From: Microbacteriaceae bacterium
GTDB taxonomy: Bacteria; Actinomycetota; Actinomycetes; Actinomycetales; Microbacteriaceae
Assembly (NCBI GenBank): GCA_004297935.1
Contig: SCRE01000018.1
Coordinates: forward strand, 186,001 to 250,000
DNA length: 64,000 nt
Direction of reading: 5' to 3'
Shown: positions 25,885 to 33,254 of the stretch, piece after piece
Layout: each line of letters begins with the position of its first letter
Position numbering within the stretch: position 1 is the first letter of the stretch
Position numbers and translations under genes: made by a program
Notes under the pieces: model-generated
What the model saw: the letters and a program-made list of their open reading frames with translations, nothing else
The model's database searches: none
What the model was told of the DNA's origin: nothing

Positions 25885-27111
25885 ATGCCGGATTCGGGAC
25901 GACTGCCGCTCTGGCACGGCCGAACCCTCGCGCTCCTGGCCATCCTGTTGGTCGCACTGAATCTGCGTTCTGCGGTTGCCGCGATCTCGCCGATCATCGG
26001 TGTGATCAGCGTCGACATCCCATTGAACAGCGTCGATGTCGGCGTGCTCGGGATGCTGCCGCCGATTTGCTTCGCAGTCTTCGGCTTCGCCGCACCGTTC
26101 GTGCCCGGGCGGCTGAGCCTCGAGGCGACATCCGTGCTCGCGCTCGTCGCCATGCTGGTCGGCGATCTGGCACGTGCCGCAGCCGGTTCGTTTCTTCTGC
26201 TCGTCGCCGGATCCGTCGTCGTTTTCGCCGGGATGGGTGTCGGCAATGTTTTGCTGCCGCCGTTGGTGAAGCGCTATTTCCCCGACCGGATCGGCCTGAT
26301 GACCTCGCTGTATGTCGTGGTGATCTCCATCAGCACGCTGGTTCCGCCGCTGGTGGCGGTACCGATCGCGAATGCCGCGGGCTGGCGGGTGTCAGTCGGA
26401 GTCTGGGCACTCGTGGTCGTGATCGCCTTCGTGCCGTTCGCCGGCATGCGGCGGCTGGCGCGCATCGCGCGCGCGAACGGTGTCGAGGCAGTCGAACTGC
26501 CGACCGGCGCCGCGGTCACTGGATTGTGGCGTTCCTCCATCGCGTGGTCGGTCATGATCGTGTTCGCCGCCTCGTCGATCAATGTCTATGCGCTATTCGC
26601 CTGGCTGCCGGAAGTGCTGACGCAGACGGTGGGGGCGAGTTCGGCCGAAGCGGGCATCCTGTTGTCGTTGTATGCCGCCATGGGGCTGGTCGCCGCGCTC
26701 TTCGTGCCGATGCTGGCGACCCGTATGAAGAATGTCGCACTGCTGGTGTATTCGGCGGTGGCCTTTTATCTGGTGGGCTATCTCGGCCTGGTCTTCATTC
26801 CGGCCACAGGCACCTGGCTGTGGGTGGCTCTGGCCGGGCTCGGGCCCCTGACGTTCCCGCTGGCGCTTGCCTTGATCAACATGCGCACGCGTACGCACGA
26901 GGGTTCCGTGGCGCTGAGCGGATTCGTGCAAGGGATCGGCTATGTGATCGCCGCGATGGGCCCGCTGATCTTCGGAGTGATCCACGAACTCAGCGGCGGC
27001 TGGACCCTCTCGATCGTCTTCCTGCTCTGTACCGCGCTCGCCGCCACCGTTGCGGGTGCCGTTGTCGCGCGGCCGCACATGCTCGAGGATCGGTTGCACG
27101 CGCGCCCGTAG
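25885..27111 (+). CDS. CynX/NimT-type MFS transporter
   Basis: 408-residue carrier with about twelve helices. The early segment ALNLRSAVAAISPIIGVI and the second-half TGxG-like loops resemble the cyanate/2-nitroimidazole (CynX/NimT) branch of the major facilitator family. The substrate is not shown by context: ribF upstream is probably separate because this gene has its own TACGAT box. It ends 6 bp from the convergent MFS gene at 27118. Confidence 0.8.
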   Translation: MPDSGRLPLWHGRTLALLAILLVALNLRSAVAAISPIIGVISVDIPLNSVDVGVLGMLPPICFAVFGFAAPFVPGRLSLEATSVLALVAMLVGDLARAAAGSFLLLVAGSVVVFAGMGVGNVLLPPLVKRYFPDRIGLMTSLYVVVISISTLVPPLVAVPIANAAGWRVSVGVWALVVVIAFVPFAGMRRLARIARANGVEAVELPTGAAVTGLWRSSIAWSVMIVFAASSINVYALFAWLPEVLTQTVGASSAEAGILLSLYAAMGLVAALFVPMLATRMKNVALLVYSAVAFYLVGYLGLVFIPATGTWLWVALAGLGPLTFPLALALINMRTRTHEGSVALSGFVQGIGYVIAAMGPLIFGVIHELSGGWTLSIVFLLCTALAATVAGAVVARPHMLEDRLHARP

Positions 27112-27117
27112 GCGCGC

Positions 27118-28515
27118 TCACCCCTGGATGCGCACCTGACGACTGTGCGCCTGACTGTGTCGCTGACGACTGTGCGCGTTGTGGCTGTGCGGCGGATGTC
27201 TGGCCACGATCGCAAGCCCGGGCCGCAGGGTTCTCCAGCAGAGGGCGACCGTCAGTCGCTGTTTGCGGGCGATCAGGATTCCCGTGGTCGATGCGACGAA
27301 CAGGGGGACCAGCCCGGAGATCACCATGCCGGAGTCCGCACCGAGTTGCTCGATCAGCCAGCCCATGATCGGCCCGCCGACGGCCTGGCCGCCCAACTGC
27401 ACGAGAACGTAGAGAGCCATCACTCGGCCACGGATGCTGAGGCTCGACGACGTTTGAATGAGCGTGTTCGCCGCCGTGAGGAACAGCATGCTCGAGGCGC
27501 CCGCGGCGATGATCAGGAGCGCGAATGTGGCGATCGACGGCATCAAACCCGCGCACGCCTGGATCGAACCGAGGGCCATGGCGCCGAAGATCGTGGTGCG
27601 CAGCCCCACATGGATGCGCCTGGTCGACGCCAGCGCTCCGGCCAGCGCGCCGGCCGCCACCAGCGCGTTGAACATGCCGTAACCGCCGGCGCCGACCTTG
27701 AACACGGTGTTCGCGAATGCCGTGAGAATGACCGGCATGTTGTAGGCGAACGTGGCCACGGCTGCCAGCACGATCAGGGTGTACCGGATCGGCGGTTTCT
27801 TGACCGCATAGCGCAGCCCTTCGATCAGCTGGCCCTTGCTGTGGGGGATCTTCGGCGCGCGGATCAGTTCCGCCGGGTTCATCGCGATCAGTGCGAGCAC
27901 GACCACGGCGTATGCGCCGGCATTGAACACGAACGCCCAGCCGCTGCCCACCGCGGTGATGGCGACGCCGGCGAGAGCCGGTCCGATCAGGCTGCCGAGC
28001 TGAAATGTGGACGAGTTCAAGCTGATCGCGTTGCTGAGGTTTCGCGGGCCGACGATCTCGTTGACGAACACCTGCCTGGCAGGGTTGTCGATCACGGTGT
28101 CCAGCCCGAGCACGAACGCGAGCGCCCAGATCTGCCAGACCTGGATGCTGCCCGTCAGGATCAGCAGCGCGAGAGTCGCGGCGATGACCGCCCCCAGGCT
28201 CTGGGTCACGATCAGCAGCGGCCGCTTGCGGTACCGGTCCGCGATGACGCCGCCGTAGAGGCCGAAGAACAGCGTTGGCGCGAATTGCATCGCCACGGTC
28301 ACACCCACCGCCGTCACGCTGCCCGTGAGCTCCAGAACCAGCCAGTCCTGCACGACGCGTTGCATCCCCCGCGCGGTCGTCGAGAGCACCTGGCTGCCGG
28401 CATAGAGGCGAAAATTGGGAACCTTGAGCGAGGAGAACATTTCGCCGTGCGAATCACCTCGGCTGAGGACAGGGAGCGGTGCGGTCGGCAGCAGAGGGTC
28501 GGAGGAGGAAGTCAC
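27118..28515 (-). CDS. MFS exporter, paralogue A (DHA3/EntS-like)
   Basis: 465-residue carrier with about twelve helices, closely similar along its length to the next gene (28687-30051). Shared segments include SLKVPNFRLYAGSQVLSTTARGMQRVVQDW, VIDNPARQVFVNEIVGP and NALVAAGALAGALAS. This copy has a longer His/Ser/Arg-rich C-terminal tail (HPPHSHNAHSRQRHS) coded by imperfect repeats. A 30-bp site nearly identical to the one beside the lysR gene lies 91 bp upstream of its GTG, suggesting common control. Confidence 0.85.
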   Translation of the reverse strand: MTSSSDPLLPTAPLPVLSRGDSHGEMFSSLKVPNFRLYAGSQVLSTTARGMQRVVQDWLVLELTGSVTAVGVTVAMQFAPTLFFGLYGGVIADRYRKRPLLIVTQSLGAVIAATLALLILTGSIQVWQIWALAFVLGLDTVIDNPARQVFVNEIVGPRNLSNAISLNSSTFQLGSLIGPALAGVAITAVGSGWAFVFNAGAYAVVVLALIAMNPAELIRAPKIPHSKGQLIEGLRYAVKKPPIRYTLIVLAAVATFAYNMPVILTAFANTVFKVGAGGYGMFNALVAAGALAGALASTRRIHVGLRTTIFGAMALGSIQACAGLMPSIATFALLIIAAGASSMLFLTAANTLIQTSSSLSIRGRVMALYVLVQLGGQAVGGPIMGWLIEQLGADSGMVISGLVPLFVASTTGILIARKQRLTVALCWRTLRPGLAIVARHPPHSHNAHSRQRHSQAHSRQVRIQG

Positions 28516-28605
28516 GTGTCGCGCTCAGTGTCAGAATTCGTAGTCGAGTTTCGTATGGTGCCCTTCGAGGTTAGGCGCCTGCCGCGCATTTTGATCTCAA
28601 ATCGA

Positions 28606-28635
28606 ACCTATAACTGCTATTGGATTCTCGAATAG
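28606..28635. promoter_or_regulatory. LysR-type binding site, copy upstream of MFS paralogue A
   Basis: The 30-bp segment beginning ACCTATAACTGCTATTGG matches the segment at 30141-30170 at 27 of 30 positions. It contains CTATT and AATAG arms, the T-N11-A form expected of a LysR-type site. Confidence 0.6.
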
Positions 28636-28653
28636 CTTGGATTCTCGAACAGC
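28620..28653. repeat. 17-bp tandem repeat overlapping the LysR-type site
   Basis: TTGGATTCTCGAATAGC is followed at once by TTGGATTCTCGAACAGC (one change). This copy of the regulatory region therefore carries an extra half-site not present beside lysR. Confidence 0.75.
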
Positions 28654-28686
28654 TCGATTGTCGAATCGTCCGTGTCGGACACGGCG

Positions 28687-30051
28687 TCATTCCCATCGCG
28701 CGGTCTGGTCTCGGCGATCCGGGTGCGCGACACGTCGCGGCACGATCGCGAGTCGCGGCATCCGCTTTGCGGTTCGAATTCCGACGGTCAGCTGCTTCTT
28801 GTGTGCGAGGATCGCGCCGGCCACGCACGCGACGAGCAACGGGACCGCTCCGGAGATCGCCATTCCGGCGTTGGCGCCGTAGGCTTCGACGAGGCCGCCC
28901 ATGATCGGTCCGCCGATGGCCTGCCCGCCGAGCTGAACGAGGATGAACAGGGCCATCACCCGCCCCCGGATGCTGAGGTTGGACGAGATCTGCACGAGGG
29001 TGTTGGCTGCGGTGAAGAACAGGAGGCTGGAGGCGCCCGCCGCCACGATCATGATCGTGAACGGGGCGATCGCCGGCACGAAACCCGCGGACCCCTGGAT
29101 CAGCCCGAGCGCGGCGGCGCCGAGAATCGTCGTGCGCAGTCCGATCCGAACGCGACGGGCGGATGCCATCGCTCCGCCGAGTGCCCCGGCCGCCACCATC
29201 GCGTTGAACAGCCCGTAGCCGCCGGCTCCGACGTGGAAGACATTGTCGGCGTACGCCGCCAAGAGCACGGGCATGTTGAAGGCGAACATGGTGACAGAGC
29301 CCAGAGTGATCAAGGTCCACAGGATGGCCGGCTTGCGCGCGGCGTAGCGCAGCCCCTCGACCAGTTGCCCCCTGCTTCGCGGCATCGGAGGGATGCGCAG
29401 CAGCTGTGCCGGATTCATCGCGACGATGGTGCCGACCACCACGATGCACGCGGCAGAGTTGATCGCGAACGCCGGGCCGCTGCCGACGGCGGTGATGGCA
29501 ATGCCTCCGAGCGCCGGGCCGATCAGGCTGCCGAGCTGGAACGTGGACGAATTGACGCTGATCGCATTGCGGATCTTGCCTGGGCCGACGATTTCATTGA
29601 CGAAGACCTGACGGGCCGGATTGTCGATCACGGTGACCAGGCCGAGGCAGAATGCGAGAGCCCAGATGTGCCAGACCTGGATTCCGCCGGTCAGCACGAG
29701 CACGGCCAGCGCGGCCGCAATGGCCGCAGCGGTGCTCTGGGTGATCACGAGCAGACGTCGTTTCGAGTGACGGTCGGCGATCACACCGCCCATCAAGCCG
29801 AAGAACAGCATCGGGGCGAATTGCATCGCCACCGTGATTCCGACGGCGGCCACCGACCCTGACAGCTGCAGGACGAGCCAGTCCTGGGTCACCCGCTGCA
29901 TGCCGAGCGCCGTGGTGGCGATCACCTGGCCGCTGACGTACAGCCGGAAGTTGGGCACGCGAAGCGATGAGAACGTCTCGCGCCATGGCGGGCGATTCGT
30001 GGTGACCGGAATCGGTTCGGTCGGAAGATAGGCGTGCGTTGCGGAGGTCAC
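28687..30051 (-). CDS. MFS exporter, paralogue B (DHA3/EntS-like)
   Basis: 454-residue carrier, a tandem paralogue of the gene at 27118-28515 (shared LRVPNFRLYVSGQVIATTALGM, VIDNPARQVFVNEIVGPG, FNAMVAAGALGGAMAS). The DHA3 group exports siderophores and macrolides among others; the substrate here is unknown. It is divergent from the LysR gene with the shared regulatory site 90 bp upstream. The GTG start at 30051 lacks an obvious ribosome site. The pair appears to have arisen by duplication of a transporter-plus-operator segment. Confidence 0.85.
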   Translation of the reverse strand: MTSATHAYLPTEPIPVTTNRPPWRETFSSLRVPNFRLYVSGQVIATTALGMQRVTQDWLVLQLSGSVAAVGITVAMQFAPMLFFGLMGGVIADRHSKRRLLVITQSTAAAIAAALAVLVLTGGIQVWHIWALAFCLGLVTVIDNPARQVFVNEIVGPGKIRNAISVNSSTFQLGSLIGPALGGIAITAVGSGPAFAINSAACIVVVGTIVAMNPAQLLRIPPMPRSRGQLVEGLRYAARKPAILWTLITLGSVTMFAFNMPVLLAAYADNVFHVGAGGYGLFNAMVAAGALGGAMASARRVRIGLRTTILGAAALGLIQGSAGFVPAIAPFTIMIVAAGASSLLFFTAANTLVQISSNLSIRGRVMALFILVQLGGQAIGGPIMGGLVEAYGANAGMAISGAVPLLVACVAGAILAHKKQLTVGIRTAKRMPRLAIVPRRVAHPDRRDQTARWE

Positions 30052-30140
30052 GTATGGAATCCAGCGTCAGATGTCGTGTGGTTTTCGAATGCGTCTGGTA
30101 CGACGTTATCGGCAGCGTGGTTATTCCGGCACTAAATTAG

Positions 30141-30170
30141 ACCTATAACTACTATTGGAATATCGAATAG
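30141..30170. promoter_or_regulatory. LysR-type binding site between lysR and MFS paralogue B
   Basis: The 30-bp segment beginning ACCTATAACTACTATTGG includes the imperfect palindrome CTATTGGAATATCGAATAG. It ends 8 bases before the lysR ATG, so it probably serves both autoregulation and control of paralogue B. Confidence 0.65.
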
Positions 30171-30178
30171 GAGCGCGG

Positions 30179-31027
30179 ATGTTCGACCCTGCCCTGCTCA
30201 CAACATTTCTCGCCGTCGCCGAGACGCACAGCTTCACCAAGGCCGCCGCGCGTCTGCAGCTGAGCCAGCCGACCGTCAGTCAGCACGTGCGCAGGCTCGA
30301 GCAGGCCGCGGGCCGGACGCTGATCGCGCGCGACACACGCGACGTTCGCCTGACCGATAACGGGGATGCGATGGCCGGCTTCGCCCGCAGCATCCTGGCC
30401 GCCCATGCGGCCGCTGAAAGCTATTTCACCGGGTCCGCGATGCGCGGCAGGCTGCGCTTCGGTGCGGCGGATGACCTCGCGATCACGCAGCTGCCGCGCA
30501 TCCTGCGCGACTTCCGCCAGCTGCATCCGAACATCAATATGGAGTTGACGGTGAGCCAGAGCGGTCCGCTGTATCGACGGCTCAAGGCCGGCCAGCTCGA
30601 CCTGATCTTCATCAAGCAGACACCGGGGTCGACAGAGGGCAGTCGGGTGAGCACGGACACCATGGTCTGGATCGGGCTGGAGAAGACGGAGATCGACCCG
30701 GGGGAGCCGGTGCCGTTGATCGCCTATCAGGACCCGAGCATCAGCAGGCAGATGGCGATCGACGCGCTGGAACGGGCCGGGCGCACCTGGAAGATCACCT
30801 GCAACACACGTGAGGTCAACGGGGTGCTGGCCGCCGTGCGAGCCGGCCTCGGTGTCGCCGTCTTCCCGCGCACGCTGATCCCGGAGGACTTGCGCAAGGT
30901 GACCAACCGGCTCGACCTGCCCGAGGTGGGCGAGGTCGACTTCACCCTGCTGTCCAACCCGCTCGCCGCGAAGGAGCCCGTCGACGCGCTCGCCGCCGCC
31001 ATCATGGGCCGCACCCTCATCCGCTGA
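30179..31027 (+). CDS. LysR-family transcriptional regulator
   Basis: 282 residues with an N-terminal winged helix (1-60: MFDPALLTTFLAVAETHSF, AAARLQLSQPTVSQHVRRLE) and a periplasmic-binding-like effector domain (about 90-280). ATG 30179 follows ATAGGAG, preferred to the open frame from 30155. It is divergent from two tandem MFS exporters whose upstream regions share its site, so it is the likely regulator of both. The effector is unknown. Confidence 0.93.
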   Translation: MFDPALLTTFLAVAETHSFTKAAARLQLSQPTVSQHVRRLEQAAGRTLIARDTRDVRLTDNGDAMAGFARSILAAHAAAESYFTGSAMRGRLRFGAADDLAITQLPRILRDFRQLHPNINMELTVSQSGPLYRRLKAGQLDLIFIKQTPGSTEGSRVSTDTMVWIGLEKTEIDPGEPVPLIAYQDPSISRQMAIDALERAGRTWKITCNTREVNGVLAAVRAGLGVAVFPRTLIPEDLRKVTNRLDLPEVGEVDFTLLSNPLAAKEPVDALAAAIMGRTLIR

Positions 31028-31064
31028 CACCAGCCCGGCCGCTGTCGAGGGCGGAGAGTGGGTC

Positions 31065-31078
31065 TGCTCAGATGAGCA
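31065..31078. promoter_or_regulatory. Palindrome upstream of the SorC-type regulator
   Basis: TGCTCAGATGAGCA, an exact 6-bp inverted repeat over 2 bases, about 40 bp upstream of a TATTCT box (31118-31123) and 80 bp before the regulator start. The position and TGNNCA/TGNNCA-type arms fit an operator for a SorC/DeoR-type repressor. Confidence 0.5.
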
Positions 31079-31157
31079 AAGAATGCAACGGATGTGGTTG
31101 TCGGCCTGATTCGCGCTTATTCTGAGAGGAGTAGCCGAAGGCAGGAACAGGGCGGGA

Positions 31158-32231
31158 ATGAGGACGGCAGTGATCGACACCGACGAGCTGCTATCCGTGC
31201 GCGCTGCCGAGATGTACTACGACGAGAACCTCACCCAGGACGAGATCGGCACGGCGCTGCATCTGACGCGCTGGAAGGTCGGCCGGCTGCTCGCTCAGGC
31301 GCGGGCACAGGGCATCGTGCGTATCGAGATCGTGCACCCACGTGCTCGCCGGGTGCTCGTCGAGCGCGATCTGCGCCGTCGATTCGGGCTGCGCGACGTC
31401 GTCGTCGTCTCATCGGCCGGCGTCGCGGGTGATGCGGAACTTCAGCGGCGTGTCGCACAGGCCGCGGCCGACTTCCTCACCGCTTTGCGGCCCGTCCCGC
31501 CGACGCTCGGCGTCAGCTGGGGTCGCACGATGAGCGATGTGGCAGCCTGCCTGCCGGTGGGCTGGGCTCGTGGCGTCGGTGTTGTGCAGATCAACGGCGG
31601 GCTGAGTCTGACGCCGAGTGGCAGTCCGGCTGCGGCGACCGCAATGACCATCGCGCAGAAAGCGGCAGGATCGGCGCACGTGCTGCCGATCCCCGCAATT
31701 CTCGAGCATGTCGAGACCAAGCACGGCATCGAACGGGATCGTGCGGTGGCCGGAGTGCTGGATCGCGCTGCGCACGCATCCGCCTACCTGTTCAGCGCAG
31801 GCGAGGCGACAGACAATTCCGCCCTGGTCGTCAGCGGCTATCTTGCCCCTGAGGACGTCGACGTGCTCGTGGGCAAGGGCGCAGTCGGCGACGTCGTCGG
31901 GCGTTTCATCGGCGCAGACGGTCACCCCGTCGACGCCAACCTGGACGCGCGCACCGTCGGCCTGAACATCGAGTCCCTGCGCAACGCCGAGACCAGCATC
32001 GCCGTCGTCTCCGGCGAGGGCAAGCACGCGGTCACTCGGGCCCTGGTCACCAGCGGCATCTGCACCATCCTGATCACCGACGATCGCACAGCGGCCTACC
32101 TGCTCGCGAACTCCGACTCCACCGACGCCGACTCCGGCGACGCCGACTCCACCGACTCCGGCGAAACCGACTCCGGCGAAACCACCCCGGACGCACCGAC
32201 AGCGCACGACGACCCGACACATGAGGAATGA
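31158..32231 (+). CDS. SorC-family (DeoR-like) sugar-phosphate-responsive regulator
   Basis: 357 residues: an N-terminal helix-turn-helix (about 10-55, AAEMYYDENLTQDEIGTALH, TRWKVGRLLAQA) followed by a SorC sugar-binding domain (GVSWGRTMSDVAACLP, KGAVGDVVGRFIGADGHPV). It heads a deoC-aldehyde dehydrogenase cluster, so deoxyribose 5-phosphate or deoxyribose 1-phosphate is the likely effector. The last 40 residues are an unusual Asp/Ser/Thr/Glu repeat (DSTDADSGDADSTDSGE) absent from the family core. deoC begins 6 bases after the stop. Confidence 0.9.
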   Translation: MRTAVIDTDELLSVRAAEMYYDENLTQDEIGTALHLTRWKVGRLLAQARAQGIVRIEIVHPRARRVLVERDLRRRFGLRDVVVVSSAGVAGDAELQRRVAQAAADFLTALRPVPPTLGVSWGRTMSDVAACLPVGWARGVGVVQINGGLSLTPSGSPAAATAMTIAQKAAGSAHVLPIPAILEHVETKHGIERDRAVAGVLDRAAHASAYLFSAGEATDNSALVVSGYLAPEDVDVLVGKGAVGDVVGRFIGADGHPVDANLDARTVGLNIESLRNAETSIAVVSGEGKHAVTRALVTSGICTILITDDRTAAYLLANSDSTDADSGDADSTDSGETDSGETTPDAPTAHDDPTHEE

Positions 32232-32237
32232 GACGCG

Positions 32238-33251
32238 ATGACACTGGATCTCGCACGAACAACGGACCGACCCGCCCTGGCCAGACAGGTCGTGGGCGGT
32301 GAACTGACCGAAGCAAGCCTGCGCGGCTTCCTGCACGGCGTCGCCGGCGTGGATGCCGTCGGGCTCGAGCAGCGCGCCGCAGCGTTGGGCACCCGCTCGA
32401 TCAAGACCACCTCGAAGGCGTGGGCGCTCGACACGATCATCGGGCTGATTGACCTGACCACGCTGGAAGGCGCCGACACGCCCGGCAAGGTCCGCTCCCT
32501 CGTGGCCAAGGCGATGCTGCCGGACCCGTCGGACCAGAGCTGCCCGCGCGTCGCCGCCGTGTGCGTCTACGGCGACATGGTGCCGACCGCCATCGCCGCC
32601 CTCGGGTCTGCGCACGGTACCGGCGCAGACGGGCGCATCAGCGTCGCCGCCGTCGCCACCGCGTTCCCGAGCGGGCGCGCCTCGCTGGCGGTCAAGCTGG
32701 CCGATACGGCGGATGCCGTCACGGCGGGTGCGGATGAAATCGACATGGTGATCGACCGTGGCGCGTTCCTGGCGGGCCGTTACGGCGAGGTCTACGATCA
32801 GATCGTCGCGGTGAAGGACGCCTGTCGGCGTCCGAACGGCACCGACGCGCACCTCAAGGTGATTCTGGAGACCGGCGAGCTGAACACGTACGACAACGTG
32901 CGCAGGGCATCCTGGCTGGCGATCCTGGCCGGTGCGGATTTCATCAAGACGTCGACCGGAAAAGTCTCGCCGGCCGCGACCCTCCCGGTGACGCTGCTCA
33001 TGCTCGAGGTCGTGCGCGACTGGTACAGGCTCACCGGAGAGAAGATCGGCGTGAAGCCGGCCGGCGGCATCCGCACGTCGAAGGACGCGATCAAGTATCT
33101 CGTCACGGTCGCGGAGACCGCGGGGGAGGAATGGCTGCAACCTCACCTGTTCCGGTTCGGGGCATCCAGCCTGCTGAACGATGTTCTGCTGCAGCGGCAG
33201 AAGACCAAGACCGGCCACTATTCCGGCCCTGACTATGTGACGGTGGACTGA
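32238..33251 (+). CDS. deoC: Deoxyribose-phosphate aldolase
   Basis: Class I aldolase splitting 2-deoxyribose 5-phosphate into acetaldehyde and glyceraldehyde 3-phosphate. The 337 residues are the longer actinobacterial form. Signatures are VKLADTADAVTAGADEIDMV, KVILETGEL, the Schiff-base lysine region DFIKTSTGKV, and GVKPAGGIRTSKDA. A GAGGAATGAG ribosome site precedes ATG 32238. The two aldehyde dehydrogenases behind it could oxidise the acetaldehyde released. Confidence 0.97.
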   Translation: MTLDLARTTDRPALARQVVGGELTEASLRGFLHGVAGVDAVGLEQRAAALGTRSIKTTSKAWALDTIIGLIDLTTLEGADTPGKVRSLVAKAMLPDPSDQSCPRVAAVCVYGDMVPTAIAALGSAHGTGADGRISVAAVATAFPSGRASLAVKLADTADAVTAGADEIDMVIDRGAFLAGRYGEVYDQIVAVKDACRRPNGTDAHLKVILETGELNTYDNVRRASWLAILAGADFIKTSTGKVSPAATLPVTLLMLEVVRDWYRLTGEKIGVKPAGGIRTSKDAIKYLVTVAETAGEEWLQPHLFRFGASSLLNDVLLQRQKTKTGHYSGPDYVTVD

Positions 33252-33254
33252 CCC

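Noticed and set aside
28765-28785. tRNA T-arm-like GGTTCGAATTCC
   Set aside because: No acceptor, D-arm or anticodon arm at the right distances; it is within the coding end of an MFS gene.
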